Source: Dietzia massiliensis | GTDB taxonomy: Bacteria; Actinomycetota; Actinomycetes; Mycobacteriales; Mycobacteriaceae | Length of the DNA: 64,000 bases | Reading direction: 5' to 3' | NCBI RefSeq assembly: GCF_018390595.1 | Contig: NZ_JAHBAV010000013.1 | Location: forward strand, 1-64,000 | Shown here: piece after piece, positions 18,198 through 27,831 of the stretch | Layout of the letters: every line of letters begins with the position of its first letter | How positions within the stretch are numbered: the stretch's first letter is position 1 | Position numbers and translations under genes: made by a program | Notes under the pieces: generated by a model | What the model was told of the DNA's origin: nothing | Seen by the model: the letters and a program-made list of their open reading frames with translations, nothing else | Database searches by the model: none

Positions 18198-18203
18198 ATT
18201 ATC
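18198..18203 (-). promoter_or_regulatory. Candidate -10 element upstream of ispG
   Basis: The minus strand reads GATAAT, one base from TATAAT, 52 nt before the ispG start. No good -35 is visible at 17 nt. It would give ispG its own promoter inside the dxr-rip1-ispG block. Confidence 0.3.
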
Positions 18204-18243
18204 CGGGTAACCGGCGACGGGGGCGAGGTGGGTGTGGGTCGGC

Positions 18244-19464
18244 TCAGCCCGGCAGCAGGATCGGGTTGACGAAGTCGGCGGTGATGACGATCGCGGACAC
18301 GCCGATCAGCAGGACGAACACCGCCATCGTCAGCGGCGCCAGCTTCTCGTAGTCGGCCGGGCCGCCGGGGGCCAGCCCGCGCAGCCTCCGCACCGCGTCG
18401 CGGATCTTCTCGTAGAACACCACCGCGATGTGGCCGCCGTCGAACGGCGTCAACGGCACGAGATTGAACGCGCCGAGGAAGAGATTGAGCCCGGCCAGGA
18501 AGAGCAGGAACAGACTCCACAGCCCCTGCTCGACCGCCTGTCCGCCGATGTAGCTGGCCCCGACCACTGACACCGGCGAGTCCTCGGCCCGCTCCGCTCC
18601 GAAGATCGACGCCGCGACGGCCGGGATCTTCGCCGGGAACGAGATCAGCCCCTCGACGGTCGCCTCCACCATCTCGCCGGTGAAGACGAAGGTCGCGGGC
18701 ACCGCGGAGAGCGCGTCATAGGTGTTGACGGTCTGATACGCGGGGTCGTCGAGGATCTCCTGCGGGATCCCGTCCTCCGAGAGCCGGACACCGAGCGCTC
18801 CACGCTCCTGACCGTCGACGGTCGACGACGTCAACCTCGTCGTCGTCGTCACCTCCTCCCCGTCCCGCTCCAACGCCACCGGCACGGTCTCGCCGGGGCG
18901 CGCCGACACCACCTCCGACAGGTCGGCCCAGCTCACCACGGGGACCCCGTCGACGGCGGTGATCCGGTCGCCCGGGAGGATCCCCGCCTCACCGGCGGGG
19001 CCCACGCCGATGCCACAGTCGTCCGCACTCGCGCACGTGTCACCGACCACCGCGGCGACCCGGTCGGTCGGGATCGGTTGGACGTCCCGGTTGGCCAGCC
19101 CCCACCCCAGGGCGACCGTGTAGAAGAGGGCGATCGCCAGCACGATGTTCATGAACGGCCCCGCCAGCAGCACCGCGACGCGCTTCCACCACGCCTGACG
19201 CCACATGGCCTTCGGCTCGTCCTCAGGAGGCAGCCGGTCGTACGCGGTCATCCCCGCGATGTCGCAGAAGCCTCCCAGCGGGATCGCCTTGAGCCCGTAC
19301 TCGATCCCGCCCCGCCGCACCGACCACATGGTCGGGCCGAAGCCCACGAAGAACCGGCGCACCTTCATCCCCGACCACAGGGCCACCCTCATGTGCCCGT
19401 ATTCGTGGAGCACGATCGATACCATGATCCCCAGCGCGAACAGGACGATCCCGACGATCAGCAC
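18244..19464 (-). CDS. rip1: Site-2 intramembrane metalloprotease, Rip1/RseP family
   Basis: A 406-residue S2P protease that cleaves membrane-bound regulators such as anti-sigma factors. The zinc motif HEYGH is at residues 20-24 within the first helix. The third ligand aspartate lies in the C-terminal [12 protein letters not shown] motif. A periplasmic PDZ domain sits between (about residues 120-260, with [16 protein letters not shown]). Four membrane segments are expected. The GTG start is 3 nt after the dxr stop. In M. tuberculosis the orthologue Rv2869c controls several sigma factors and envelope lipids. Confidence 0.94.
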   Translation of the reverse strand: MLIVGIVLFALGIMVSIVLHEYGHMRVALWSGMKVRRFFVGFGPTMWSVRRGGIEYGLKAIPLGGFCDIAGMTAYDRLPPEDEPKAMWRQAWWKRVAVLLAGPFMNIVLAIALFYTVALGWGLANRDVQPIPTDRVAAVVGDTCASADDCGIGVGPAGEAGILPGDRITAVDGVPVVSWADLSEVVSARPGETVPVALERDGEEVTTTTRLTSSTVDGQERGALGVRLSEDGIPQEILDDPAYQTVNTYDALSAVPATFVFTGEMVEATVEGLISFPAKIPAVAASIFGAERAEDSPVSVVGASYIGGQAVEQGLWSLFLLFLAGLNLFLGAFNLVPLTPFDGGHIAVVFYEKIRDAVRRLRGLAPGGPADYEKLAPLTMAVFVLLIGVSAIVITADFVNPILLPG

Positions 19465-19467
19465 GAC

Positions 19468-20631
19468 TCAGCCCTCCAGGCCCGTGACGATGGCCGCGGC
19501 GTGCCGCCGCGCCCAGGACTCCGCCGCCGCGACGTCGTCGGGATCCCGCGGATCAGACGACCACTCGTCCGCGGCGCCGACGGTCTCCGCCACCACGTCC
19601 ACGATGTCCGTGAACCGGATCCGACCGTCGAGGAACGCCGGCGCGGCCTCCTCGTTGGCCGCGTTGAACACCGCCGTGCGCAGGCCACCCGCCTCGCCGG
19701 CCGCGCGGGCCACCTCGACCGCGGGGAAGGTCCCGGTGTCGACCGGCTCGAACGTCCACGTGTGCGCGCGGGTGAAATCCAGCGGCGTCGACGCACCCGG
19801 GATGCGGTCGGGCCAGCCCAGGGCCAGCGCGATCGGGAGCTTCATCGACGGCGGCGACGCCTTGGCCACCGTCGCGCCGTCGACGAAGGTCACGGCCGAG
19901 TGCACCACCGACTGCGGGTGGACCGTGACGTCGATCCGGTCGTAGGGCACCCCGAACAGCAGGTGCGCCTCGATGAGCTCGAGAGACTTGTTGACCAGCG
20001 TCGCCGAGTTGAGCGTGATCATCCGGCCCATCGCCCACGTGGGGTGGCGCAGGGCCTCCTCGGCCGTGACGTCGGCCAGCTCCGCGCGCGTCCGACCGCG
20101 GAACGGGCCACCGGACGCGGTGAGGACCAGCGAGGCCACCTCGTCGCTCGCGCCCGCACGCAGGCACTGCGCCATCGCGGAATGCTCCGAGTCCACCGGG
20201 ATCAACTGCCCCGGCGCGGCCGCCCCCGTGACGAGCGCGCCCCCGGCGACGAGCGACTCCTTGTTGGCCAGAGCGAGCCGGGCGCCCGAGCGCAGGGCGG
20301 CGAGGGTCGGCCCCAGTCCCCTCGACCCGTCGATGCCGTTGAGCACCACGTCCGACTCGACCGCGTCCACCAGTCGCGTCGCCGCGGACGGGCCGGACAG
20401 GACCGTCACGTCCGGGAACGCCGAGCCGATTCGCCCTGCCGCGGTCGGGTCCGACACCGCGACGAAGCGCGCACCGGTCGTGCGGATCTGCTCCGCGAGG
20501 AGATCGACGCGGCCACCACCGGCGGCCAAACCGACCACCTCGAAGCGGTCGGCGCCGGCCTGCGAGGTCACCTCGAGTGCCTGGGTCCCGATCGAGCCGG
20601 TACTGCCGAGGACGAGAACGCGCGTGGTCAC
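19468..20631 (-). CDS. dxr: 1-deoxy-D-xylulose 5-phosphate reductoisomerase
   Basis: Dxr (IspC) of 387 residues, which makes MEP from DXP using NADPH and is the target of fosmidomycin. The NADPH motif [14 protein letters not shown] is at the N terminus. Substrate and metal blocks include [35 protein letters not shown] and [33 protein letters not shown] in order. The C-terminal FNAANEEA is present. I chose the GTG at 20631, which gives [12 protein letters not shown]; the ribosome site (GGCGGG) is weak. It heads the dxr-rip1-ispG-GNAT block. Confidence 0.95.
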   Translation of the reverse strand: MTTRVLVLGSTGSIGTQALEVTSQAGADRFEVVGLAAGGGRVDLLAEQIRTTGARFVAVSDPTAAGRIGSAFPDVTVLSGPSAATRLVDAVESDVVLNGIDGSRGLGPTLAALRSGARLALANKESLVAGGALVTGAAAPGQLIPVDSEHSAMAQCLRAGASDEVASLVLTASGGPFRGRTRAELADVTAEEALRHPTWAMGRMITLNSATLVNKSLELIEAHLLFGVPYDRIDVTVHPQSVVHSAVTFVDGATVAKASPPSMKLPIALALGWPDRIPGASTPLDFTRAHTWTFEPVDTGTFPAVEVARAAGEAGGLRTAVFNAANEEAAPAFLDGRIRFTDIVDVVAETVGAADEWSSDPRDPDDVAAAESWARRHAAAIVTGLEG

Positions 20632-20794
20632 CCCGCCATTGTCCACGCCGACGGCCGTGTGTGCCGCATCGGACGACCCCCTCGGGGCCTCCCGCGGCGG
20701 GTTAGGCGTCGACCTGAGAACGCGGTGTGACAAACTGGGCACGATGTCGGCGGCCCGCAGGGCTGCCAGCGAGCCGTGAGGAGAACCGGGGAGC

Positions 20795-21169
20795 ATGAGC
20801 GCTGACGGACACCACACCAGCAGGGAGATCGTCGTCAACGGGATCAGTTCCGTGGACGAGCCCTCGGTCGCCTGGGGCTGGCACAAGCACAGCAGGATGG
20901 TCGGCGTCGCCGTGGGCGGGTTCTTCGTCCTGTTCCTCCTGGCGATGCTCTTCGGGAACCACATCGGCCGGGTCGAGAACATCTGGCTGGTGAGCATCGC
21001 CGCGTTCCTGGCCATCTGGATGGTCATCTCGCTGCGTCCCAAGAAGGACGACACCCTCAAGAAGAGCCGGATCCACGAGGTCTCCGCTCACCACTACGCC
21101 GCGGCCAGCGCTGTCGCGACCGGCGAGGCAGCCCGGAACCCGGAGGGCGTCGCTCCCGCCAAGCACTGA
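20795..21169 (+). CDS. DUF2631 membrane protein
   Basis: A 124-residue DUF2631 protein of unknown role, restricted to actinobacteria. The N-terminal ~35 residues are soluble and include the conserved [12 protein letters not shown]. Two membrane helices follow (about residues 40-58 and 64-82, sequence [17 protein letters not shown] and [18 protein letters not shown]). A charged tail with [16 protein letters not shown] ends in an Ala-rich segment. It is divergent from dxr and convergent with rlmN, with a strong hairpin between. Confidence 0.85.
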   Translation: MSADGHHTSREIVVNGISSVDEPSVAWGWHKHSRMVGVAVGGFFVLFLLAMLFGNHIGRVENIWLVSIAAFLAIWMVISLRPKKDDTLKKSRIHEVSAHHYAAASAVATGEAARNPEGVAPAKH

Positions 21170-21187
21170 CGACGGGCGGACCATGAC

Positions 21188-21227
21188 GAAGGGCCGCCAT
21201 CGCTCCCCGGAGCGGTGGCGGCCCTTC
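21188..21227. terminator. Bidirectional terminator between DUF2631 and rlmN
   Basis: A near-perfect inverted repeat of about 19 bp per arm (GAAGGGCCGCCA... and ...TGGCGGCCCTTC) with a very short loop and one mismatch. It sits between two convergent stops. The outer GAAGGG/CCCTTC pairs give a short pyrimidine tail on each side. Confidence 0.75.
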
Positions 21228-21242
21228 TCGTCGGTGAGGCGA

Positions 21243-22352
21243 TCAGCCCTCGGCCGCCAGCTGGCCGCACGCGGCGTCGATGTCCGACCCGCGGGTGTCG
21301 CGGACGGTGCAGGAGACGCCGGCAGCGCGCACGGCCGCGACGAAGGCGTCCTGCTGGTGGCGGGGGCTGGCGTCCCATTCGCTCCCCGGGGTCGGGTTGA
21401 GCGGGATGAGATTGACGTGCGCCATGGGTCCGAGCCGCTGCGCGAGCAGCCGACCGAGCATCTCCCCACGCCAGACCTGGTCGTTCACATCGCGGATCAG
21501 CGCGTACTCGATGGACACGCGCCGGCCCGTGGCGTCGGCGTAGTGGCGGGCGGCGTCCATCACCTCGGTCACCGGCCACCGGTTGTTCACCGGCACCAGG
21601 GTGTCGCGGAGCTCGTCGTCGGGGGTGTGCAGCGACACGGCGAGGGTGACCTGGAGTCCTTCCTCGGCGAGCTTGTGGATGGCGGGGACGACCCCGACCG
21701 TCGACACGGTCACCGACCGCTGCGAGAGCCCGAAACCGGACGGCGGGGGCGAGATGATCCCGCGGACCGCGGCGAGGACGCGCTTGTAGTTGGCCAGCGG
21801 CTCACCCATCCCCATGAACACCACGTTCGACAGGCGCCCCGGTCCCCCCGGGATCTCGCCGTCCCGCAGCGCCCGCGCCGCCACGCGGACCTGCTCGAGG
21901 ATCTCCGCCGTCGACAGATTCCGCTGGAGGCCGCCCTGACCCGTCGCGCAGAACGGGCACGCCATGCCACAGCCGGCCTGGCTCGAGATGCACACCGTCG
22001 CCCGATCCGGGTAGCGCATGAGCACGCTCTCCACCAGCGAGCCGTCGTGCAGCTTCCACAGCGTCTTGCGGGTGGTGCCCTCGTCCGCGGAGACGTGACG
22101 CAGCGACGTGGTGAGCGGCGGGAAGAGTTCCTGCCCCACCCGGTCACGCAGATCGGCCGGGAGGTCGGTCATCTCGCGCGGGTCCGCCTCGAGCCGCCCG
22201 AAGTACTGGTTCGCCAGCTGCTTCCCGCGGAACGAGGGAACCCCGAGGTCACCCATCGCCACCGCGCGGCCGTCGGAGTCGAGGTCGGCGAAGTGGCGCG
22301 GGGGCAGCCCGCGGCGGGGGGCGTCAAAGACGAGGGGAAGAGGATCAGCCAT
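21243..22352 (-). CDS. rlmN: 23S rRNA/tRNA adenine-C2 methyltransferase RlmN
   Basis: RlmN of 369 residues, a radical-SAM enzyme that methylates A2503 of 23S rRNA and A37 of some tRNAs. The cluster motif CxxxCxxC is seen as [18 protein letters not shown] near residue 120. [18 protein letters not shown] follows, and the C-terminal region holds [11 protein letters not shown] and [12 protein letters not shown]. The conserved catalytic cysteine near the C terminus is in [21 protein letters not shown]. The ATG has no clear ribosome site. It is divergent from the LapA-like gene. Confidence 0.95.
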   Translation of the reverse strand: MADPLPLVFDAPRRGLPPRHFADLDSDGRAVAMGDLGVPSFRGKQLANQYFGRLEADPREMTDLPADLRDRVGQELFPPLTTSLRHVSADEGTTRKTLWKLHDGSLVESVLMRYPDRATVCISSQAGCGMACPFCATGQGGLQRNLSTAEILEQVRVAARALRDGEIPGGPGRLSNVVFMGMGEPLANYKRVLAAVRGIISPPPSGFGLSQRSVTVSTVGVVPAIHKLAEEGLQVTLAVSLHTPDDELRDTLVPVNNRWPVTEVMDAARHYADATGRRVSIEYALIRDVNDQVWRGEMLGRLLAQRLGPMAHVNLIPLNPTPGSEWDASPRHQQDAFVAAVRAAGVSCTVRDTRGSDIDAACGQLAAEG

Positions 22353-22424
22353 GATTCGGCCATTCTGTCAGAAACGAACGCGCAGGACACACCGCCAACG
22401 GTGCCGCCCGGGGAGATGAGCACA

Positions 22425-22430
22425 TACAGT
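22425..22430 (+). promoter_or_regulatory. Candidate leaderless -10 element for the LapA-like gene
   Basis: TACAGT matches TANNNT and is followed by 6 nt before the ATG at 22437. An upstream ATG at 22416 abuts GGGGAG with no spacing and is a poor start. A leaderless transcript from this element fits better. Confidence 0.4.
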
Positions 22431-22436
22431 TCTGCT

Positions 22437-22877
22437 ATGGCCACACGATCACACGATCCCGTCGACCCTGATCATCCGGGCGCAGACGACGCGCCGGGCG
22501 GGCTGCCCGCCGCGCGAACCGATGTCGGCGACTCGGCGCCGGCCCCCCTGGACGGGGCGACCGATAGTCCACGACCGGGCCGGGCAAGCGGGGATGACGT
22601 CTACCCCGACACCGCCGGCGGCCTCCTGGGATCGGCATGGGTCGGTCTCGTCCTGGGCGCACTGGTGACGGTCCTGCTGCTGATCTTCATCGCGCAGAAC
22701 ACGACCTCGACCGACGTCCGCTACCTCGGGTGGGAGTTCAGTCTCCCACTGGGGGTGCTGATCCTCCTGGCGGCGATCGCCGGGGCGCTCATCATGGCAC
22801 TGTTCGCCGGATTCCGGATCCTCCAGCTGCGGATGCGCGCGCGCAAGGCCCGCAAGCTCTCGGCCCGCGCGCACTGA
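22437..22877 (+). CDS. LapA-family (DUF1049) membrane protein
   Basis: A 146-residue protein with a long disordered, acidic and Pro/Ala-rich N terminus (about residues 1-60). A DUF1049/LapA-like core of two membrane helices follows: GLVLGALVTVLLLIFIAQN and then LGVLILLAAIAGALIMALFAG. The linking NTTSTDVRYLGWEFSLPLG is the family signature. A basic tail (RMRARKARKLSARAH) ends the protein. E. coli LapA works in LPS assembly, so that role cannot apply directly here. The function in actinobacteria is not known. It converges with cdsA. Confidence 0.8.
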   Translation: MATRSHDPVDPDHPGADDAPGGLPAARTDVGDSAPAPLDGATDSPRPGRASGDDVYPDTAGGLLGSAWVGLVLGALVTVLLLIFIAQNTTSTDVRYLGWEFSLPLGVLILLAAIAGALIMALFAGFRILQLRMRARKARKLSARAH

Positions 22878-22883
22878 CCACGT

Positions 22884-22914
22884 CGGGCCGGCGGCTCCCC
22901 ACGCCGTCGGCCCG
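22884..22914. terminator. Terminator hairpin between LapA-like gene and cdsA
   Basis: CGGGCCGGCGGC (22884-22895) pairs with GCCGTCGGCCCG (22903-22914), 12 bp with one G-T wobble and a 7-nt loop. It lies just after the LapA-like stop in the convergent gap. Confidence 0.65.
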
Positions 22915-22950
22915 GGCGGTCCCGCGGCCGGCCCATACGGGCCCGGCCGC

Positions 22951-23829
22951 TCAGGTGGGCACGACGTAGGTGAAGACGACCCAGACGACGACGGCGCTGG
23001 GCAGCACGGAGTCGAGGCGGTCCATGAAACCGCCGTGGCCCGGCAGCATCGTCCCCATGTCCTTAATGCCGAGGTCCCGCTTGACCTGCGATTCGACGAG
23101 GTCGCCCAGCGTCGCGGTGAACACGGTGAGGACGCCGAGCAGGATCCCCTTCCAGACGCTGTCGTCGAACATCGTCGCCACGACGGTGGCGCCGCCGACC
23201 GTGGCGAACAGCAGCGACCCCGCGAAACCCTCCCAGGACTTCTTCGGGCTGATCGCCGGGACCATCGGGTGTCTGCCGAACAGCACCCCTGCGACGTAGC
23301 CACCGACGTCCGAGCACACGACCAGCAGGATGAGCGCCACGACCCGCTGCGCCCCGAACTCTCCGTCAGACAGCATGGCGCCCAGCGAGCCCGGGACGGC
23401 GATCCACACCAGGACGAACACCGCGACCGAGGCGTCCCGCATGTAGTTCTTCGGCGCGGTGGTCAACCCGCCCATGAGCAGTCGCCACACCAGCACCACG
23501 ACGGTGGTCACGGCGAACGCGGCGAAGGCGCCCTCCGCCCCGCTGAGGAAACCCGCCCACACCGTCGCCTGGCCGCCCAGCAGGAGCGGGATCAGCGGGA
23601 GCCGGAACCGCGCCTGGCGCAGACGCTTGAACACCTCCCAGGTGCCGATCGCGACTGCTCCCGCGGCGACGATGTACCAGGCGCGGGGGGCGAAGGCGAT
23701 GCTCGCGATCACGAGCGCGCCGAGGCCGACCCCGACGGGAATGGCTCGGGTCAGGTCCCGGCCGGCGCGCGACGGAGGTGCGGCGGCCGCGGCGGTGGGC
23801 CCGGGCGGTCCGGGGGGAGCGGTGTCCAC
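22951..23829 (-). CDS. cdsA: Phosphatidate cytidylyltransferase
   Basis: CdsA of 292 residues, which makes CDP-diacylglycerol for phospholipid synthesis (including phosphatidylinositol in this lineage). The protein is almost all membrane helices. The C-terminal family signature is complete: SQVKRDLGIKDMG followed by LPGHGGFMDRLD. SPKKSWEGFAGSL is the upstream conserved loop. The first ~25 residues are Pro/Ala-rich and soluble. The GTG at 23829 has GAGGAG 6 nt upstream. It follows frr in the rpsB-tsf-pyrH-frr-cdsA order typical of bacteria, with a 41-nt gap. Confidence 0.94.
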   Translation of the reverse strand: MDTAPPGPPGPTAAAAAPPSRAGRDLTRAIPVGVGLGALVIASIAFAPRAWYIVAAGAVAIGTWEVFKRLRQARFRLPLIPLLLGGQATVWAGFLSGAEGAFAAFAVTTVVVLVWRLLMGGLTTAPKNYMRDASVAVFVLVWIAVPGSLGAMLSDGEFGAQRVVALILLVVCSDVGGYVAGVLFGRHPMVPAISPKKSWEGFAGSLLFATVGGATVVATMFDDSVWKGILLGVLTVFTATLGDLVESQVKRDLGIKDMGTMLPGHGGFMDRLDSVLPSAVVVWVVFTYVVPT

Positions 23830-23870
23830 GGCGTACTCCTCGACTGTGAAGGGCGGATCGGGGTGGGAGG

Positions 23871-24428
23871 TCAGACCTCCATCAACTCGCCTTCCTTGAC
23901 CTTGACCAGGTCGTCGACATCGGCGACGTAGCGCTGGGTGAGCTTGTCGAGCTCCTTCTCGGCGGCGGTGACCTCGTCCTCGCCGGCCTCGCCGTCCTTC
24001 TGGATGCGCTTGAGCTCGTCCATCGCCTTGCGACGGACGCCGCGGACAGCGATCCGGCCGTCCTCGGCCTTGGCCTTGGCCTGCTTGACCAGGTCACGAC
24101 GCCGCTCCTCGGTGAGCTGCGGCACCGTCACGCGCAGGACCTGCCCGTCGTTGGTCGGGTTGACGCCGAGGTCCGAGTTGCGGATCGCGTTCTCGATGGG
24201 GCCGATCTGCGACATCTCATACGGCTTGATGATCAACATCCGCGGCTCGGGGACGGTGATGCTGGACATCTGGGTGATCGGGGTGAGCGTCCCGTAGTAC
24301 TCACAGAGCACACGGTTGAACATGCCCGGGTTGGCTCGGCCGGTGCGGATGGAGGCGAGCTCGTCACGGACGTGCTCGAGTGCCCTCTCCATCTTCTCCT
24401 CGGCCTCGAGCAGAGTGTCGTCGATCAT
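23871..24428 (-). CDS. frr: Ribosome recycling factor
   Basis: RRF of 185 residues, which with EF-G splits the post-termination ribosome. The three-helix bundle segments are [26 protein letters not shown] at the start and the C-terminal [16 protein letters not shown] helix. The beta domain carries [29 protein letters not shown] is the classic signature. Length equals the family norm. It lies 95 nt downstream of pyrH. Confidence 0.97.
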   Translation of the reverse strand: MIDDTLLEAEEKMERALEHVRDELASIRTGRANPGMFNRVLCEYYGTLTPITQMSSITVPEPRMLIIKPYEMSQIGPIENAIRNSDLGVNPTNDGQVLRVTVPQLTEERRRDLVKQAKAKAEDGRIAVRGVRRKAMDELKRIQKDGEAGEDEVTAAEKELDKLTQRYVADVDDLVKVKEGELMEV

Positions 24429-24478
24429 GTGCGTCTCTTTTCGTTCTCGTCGGTGGCTGTGGTCCGGTGGCGGGCGGG

Positions 24479-24538
24479 TCGGTCCGGGCTGCTCCGGTCA
24501 GAGCTGCTCCAGTCAGAGCTGCTTCAGTCAGAGCTGCT
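24479..24538 (-). repeat. 15-bp tandem repeats across the pyrH stop codon
   Basis: Three clear copies (24524-24538, 24509-24523, 24494-24508) and one degenerate copy (24479-24493) of a 15-bp unit. On the coding strand it reads AGCAGCTCTGAC plus a variable triplet. The first copy encodes the last PyrH residues and its variable triplet is the TGA stop. In the next two copies the same triplet is TGG and CGG, so the frame continues after the stop. Confidence 0.85.
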
Positions 24539-25249
24539 GACCAGGGTCCCTATCTGCTCACCGGCCACGGCGCGAGCGATGTTGCCCTCGGTGAGGAGGT
24601 TGAAGACCAGGATGGGCATGTTGTTGTCCATGCAGAGGCTGAACGCGGTGGCGTCGGCCACCTTCAACCCGCGTTCGAGGCACTCGCGGTGCTCGATGCG
24701 GGTGAACAGCTCGGCATCGGGGTTCGTGCGCGGATCGTCCGAGTACACTCCGTCGACGGCCTTGGCCATCAGCAGCACGTCGGCCTTGATCTCCAGCGCG
24801 CGCTGCGCCGCGGTGGTGTCGGTCGAGAAGTAGGGCATGCCCATGCCGGCTCCGAAGATCACGACGCGCCCCTTCTCCAGGTGCCGCTCGGCGCGCAGCG
24901 GGATGTACGGCTCGGCGACCTGCCCCATGTGGATGGCGGTCTGGACGCGCGTGGAGACACCCTCCTGCTCGAGGAAATCCTGGAGGGCGAGGCAGTTCAT
25001 CACGGTGCCCAGCATCCCCATGTAATCGCTGCGGGCGCGGTCGAGGCCACGCTGCTGCAGCTGGGCGCCGCGGAAGAAGTTCCCGCCCCCGATCACGATC
25101 GCGATCTGCGCCCCCGTGCGGGACACCTCGGCAATCTGACGGGCGACCGACTGGACCACATCCGGGTCGATACCCACGCCGCCGCCGCCGAACATCTCGC
25201 CGCCCAGCTTGAGCATCACTCGCCTGTAGCCGTCCCGCGGGTCGGTCAT
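24524..25249 (-). CDS. pyrH: UMP kinase
   Basis: Bacterial UMP kinase of 241 residues (amino acid kinase fold), which makes UDP for RNA and cell-wall nucleotide sugars. The phosphate loop [11 protein letters not shown] is near residue 12. [11 protein letters not shown] and [18 protein letters not shown] follow, and the C-terminal region includes [18 protein letters not shown]. The ATG at 25249 has GAGGAG 4 nt upstream; in-frame codons further upstream are not conserved. The C terminus ends SSSD, encoded by the first unit of a tandem repeat. It lies between tsf and frr. Confidence 0.96.
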   Translation of the reverse strand: MTDPRDGYRRVMLKLGGEMFGGGGVGIDPDVVQSVARQIAEVSRTGAQIAIVIGGGNFFRGAQLQQRGLDRARSDYMGMLGTVMNCLALQDFLEQEGVSTRVQTAIHMGQVAEPYIPLRAERHLEKGRVVIFGAGMGMPYFSTDTTAAQRALEIKADVLLMAKAVDGVYSDDPRTNPDAELFTRIEHRECLERGLKVADATAFSLCMDNNMPILVFNLLTEGNIARAVAGEQIGTLVSSSD

Positions 25250-25429
25250 CGTTCTCCTCGTCCCGGGCGGATCGAGCCCGTGTCGCGCGTCAACGCCCCC
25301 GACGGGGTGTCGTCGGGGTGGCGTGCGGCCCATGGTGGGACCGCGTTCATTCTGCCCTATCGCCCCTGCCGCCACACCGCAGCCCGCCGGACGCGGGGAC
25401 ACCCGGGTCTGCAGACCGCCGACAGACGC

Positions 25430-25468
25430 CGACGGCGGCACCCGGGATTCCCCCGGGTGCCGCCGTCG
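25430..25468 (-). terminator. Strong hairpin terminator downstream of tsf
   Basis: A perfect 17-bp stem (25430-25446 with 25452-25468) and a 5-nt loop, 33 nt after the tsf stop. It should separate rpsB-tsf from pyrH-frr-cdsA, at least in part. No U-tract. Confidence 0.75.
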
Positions 25469-25500
25469 TGTGGGACCCCTGGTGACGGGTCCGGGTCGGA

Positions 25501-26325
25501 TCAGGCCTGGCCGACCTCGAAGCGCAGGAAGGCCGAGACCTTCGCGCCGGCCTCGTCGAGCAGGGCACCGACGGTCTTCTTGCTGTCGGTGACCGACGGC
25601 TGGTCGAGGAGGCAGACGTCCTTGAAGAAGCCGTTGAGGCGACCCTCGACGATCTTCGGGAGGGCCTGCTCCGGCTTGCCCTCCTCGCGGGCGGTGGCCT
25701 CGGCGATCTCGCGCTCCTTGGCGACGATGTCGGCGGGGACGTCGTCGCGGGAGACGTACTGGGCCTTGAGCGCGGCGATCTGCATCGCGGCGGCGCGGGC
25801 GGCGGACTCGGCGGCCTCGCCCTCACCCGAGTAGGCGACCATGACGCCGACGGCGGGCGGCAGGTCGGAGGAGCGCTTGTGCAGGTAGACGGCGACCGGG
25901 CCGTCGAGCTTGCCCACGCGGCGCAGGACCAGCTTCTCGCCGGACTTGGCGGAGAACGACACGACGGCGTCGGCGACGGTGGCACCGTCGAGCTCGGCGG
26001 CGTTGAGGGCGTCGAGGTCCGAGATGCCCTGCGAGGCGGCCACGTCGACGATCTTGTCGGCGAGCGCGATGAACTCGGCGCTCTTGGCGACGAAGTCGGT
26101 CTCGGAGTTGAGCTCGATCATGACGCCGTCCTTGATGGCGACCAGGCCCTCGGCTGTGGTGCGCTCGGCGCGCTTACCCACGTCCTTGGCACCCTTGATG
26201 CGTAGGACCTCGACGGCCTTGTCGAAGTCGCCGTCGGTCTCCTCCAGGGCCTTCTTGCAGTCCATCATCCCGGAGCCGGTGAGCTCACGCAGACGCTTGA
26301 CGTCGGCAGCGGTGTAGTTCGCCAT
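25501..26325 (-). CDS. tsf: Elongation factor Ts
   Basis: EF-Ts of 274 residues, the GDP/GTP exchange factor for EF-Tu. The N-terminal UBA-like domain is [34 protein letters not shown], with the TDFVAKS motif near residue 80 in [14 protein letters not shown]. The second family signature is present as well. The C terminus ends in [20 protein letters not shown]. It follows rpsB by about 208 nt, a gap that holds a hairpin. Confidence 0.97.
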   Translation of the reverse strand: MANYTAADVKRLRELTGSGMMDCKKALEETDGDFDKAVEVLRIKGAKDVGKRAERTTAEGLVAIKDGVMIELNSETDFVAKSAEFIALADKIVDVAASQGISDLDALNAAELDGATVADAVVSFSAKSGEKLVLRRVGKLDGPVAVYLHKRSSDLPPAVGVMVAYSGEGEAAESAARAAAMQIAALKAQYVSRDDVPADIVAKEREIAEATAREEGKPEQALPKIVEGRLNGFFKDVCLLDQPSVTDSKKTVGALLDEAGAKVSAFLRFEVGQA

Positions 26326-26457
26326 TGTGGGGCGACCCTCCTTAAAGGGGTTCGTGATGTGTCGGGAAAGGTGTTGAAGAGTCGGTCGGCGGGCGCGATC
26401 GTCTCCACCCTAGACGCCGGGGCGTCCGGGGACGGCCGCCCACCGCCTCAAGACACC

Positions 26458-26509
26458 TCGGGCCCGGCCCCCGGAAGATCCCCTGGGGATCGTGGGCGGC
26501 CGGGCCCGA
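26458..26509 (-). terminator. Hairpin between rpsB and tsf
   Basis: TCGGGCCCGGCC (26458-26469) pairs perfectly with GGCCGGGCCCGA (26498-26509). An inner ATCCCC-T-GGGGAT stem lies in the loop. It begins 24 nt after the rpsB stop and may attenuate transcription into tsf rather than stop it. Confidence 0.6.
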
Positions 26510-26533
26510 TGGCGCTCGAGCTGGAGGTGCGGA

Positions 26534-27415
26534 TCAGGCCTCGGTGGCCGGGGCCTCGGCGGGGACCTCGGCCGCGGGGGCCTCGGCGGCGGGCGACTCG
26601 GTGCCCGTGACGTCCGCGGCGGGACCCTCGGTGCCCTCGGTGGCGGCGCCACCGGTGACCTGGTCGAGCTGCTCGGTCTCCCACTCGGCGAGCGGCTCGG
26701 CCTCCTCGCCGGTGGCCTTGCCGGCCTGCGAGCGGGCCTTCAGTCCCTCGGCGACGGCGGAGGCGATGACGCGGGTCAGCACGGTGACCGAACGGATGGC
26801 GTCGTCGTTCGCCGGGATCGGGTAATCGACGACATCCGGGTCACAGTTGGTGTCGAGCAGCGCGACGACCGGGATGTTGAGCTTGCGCGCCTCGCCGACG
26901 GCGATGTGCTCCTTGTTGGTGTCGACGACCCACACCACGGAGGGGACCTTACTCATGTCACGCATACCGCCGAGCGTGCGCTCGAGCTTGTTCTTCTCGC
27001 GCGTGAGCATGAGGATCTCCTTCTTGGTGCGACCCTCGAATCCACCCGTCTGCTCCATCGACTCGAGCTCCTTGAGCCGCAGGAGCCGCTGGTGCACGGT
27101 CTGGAAGTTGGTGAGCATGCCACCCAGCCAACGCTGGTTGACGTACGGCATCCCGACCTTGGCGGCCTCCTCGGCGATGGCCTCCTGGGCCTGCTTCTTG
27201 GTGCCGACGAACAGGACGGTGCCGCCGTGGGCGACGGTCTCCTTGACGAACTCGTACGCCTGGTCGATGTACGTCAGGGTCTGCTGCAGATCGATGATGT
27301 AGATGCCGTTGCGGTCGGTGAAGATGAACCGACGCATCTTCGGGTTCCAGCGGCGGGTCTGGTGGCCGAAGTGGGCGCCTGCGTCGAGCAGCTGCTTCAT
27401 GGAGATGACTGCCAT
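26534..27415 (-). CDS. rpsB: 30S ribosomal protein S2
   Basis: S2 of 293 residues. The core is standard: [22 protein letters not shown] at the start, then [31 protein letters not shown] and the C-terminal [26 protein letters not shown] tail of about 55 residues, rich in Ala, Glu and Pro, extends beyond the E. coli length, as in other actinobacteria. The ATG at 27415 gives MAVISMKQ. A strong promoter lies 273 nt upstream, leaving a long leader. Confidence 0.97.
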   Translation of the reverse strand: MAVISMKQLLDAGAHFGHQTRRWNPKMRRFIFTDRNGIYIIDLQQTLTYIDQAYEFVKETVAHGGTVLFVGTKKQAQEAIAEEAAKVGMPYVNQRWLGGMLTNFQTVHQRLLRLKELESMEQTGGFEGRTKKEILMLTREKNKLERTLGGMRDMSKVPSVVWVVDTNKEHIAVGEARKLNIPVVALLDTNCDPDVVDYPIPANDDAIRSVTVLTRVIASAVAEGLKARSQAGKATGEEAEPLAEWETEQLDQVTGGAATEGTEGPAADVTGTESPAAEAPAAEVPAEAPATEA

Positions 27416-27681
27416 GATGGGTTGAGGGCTCGTCCGGCTTGAAAGCAGCCGGACCGCGAGGCCCTCGTCCTCGCTTTCTGGTACGTATCGGGTTGTGCCC
27501 ACTCGCCGGGCGGCGGCGGGCCCTGGTGTCCGCGCCGGGCCGGACCCCCTGTATACGGGGGCACCTGCTGGTCCGACGTCCGGGAAGGCCGGGGCTCTTC
27601 TGCAGCCCCGGGGCCCGGATGCGGCGCCGTTGACCGGGTCGCCGCAGGACACGCGAAGTCGATCGACGAGAGTCGACCGCA
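27416..27681 (-). promoter_or_regulatory. Long structured 5' leader of rpsB
   Basis: About 266 nt lie between the predicted transcription start and the rpsB ATG, with no gene. Three hairpins are visible: AGGGC/GCCCT plus TCCGGCT/AGCCGGA close to the start codon (about 27425-27465), CCCC/GGGG around a CTGTATAC core (about 27545-27560), and CCGGGGCT/AGCCCCGG (27589-27611). In E. coli, S2 represses its own operon through a leader. A similar role here is inference. The remaining stretch up to the M23 gene at 27832 holds only the promoter. Confidence 0.4.
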
Positions 27682-27687
27682 CGGGAG

Positions 27688-27716
27688 AGCATATCCCCTC
27701 GGCCTCGCACAGCCAA
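27688..27716 (-). promoter_or_regulatory. Sigma-A-type promoter of rpsB
   Basis: On the minus strand TTGGCT (27711-27716) is followed by a 17-nt spacer and TATGCT (27688-27693). This is close to TTGACA-17-TATAAT, one of the best promoter matches in the window. The predicted start is near 27681. It serves rpsB and probably tsf. Confidence 0.65.
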
Positions 27717-27831
27717 GGCGGGCCTCTCGCCACCGGTCGCCTGACCCTGGGGATGGTCGTCCACCCTGTCCACAACCGGCGCGCCGCCCCTGGCGGTGGG
27801 CGGGCCGGTGCGGTGCACTCGTGGCGTGGCG

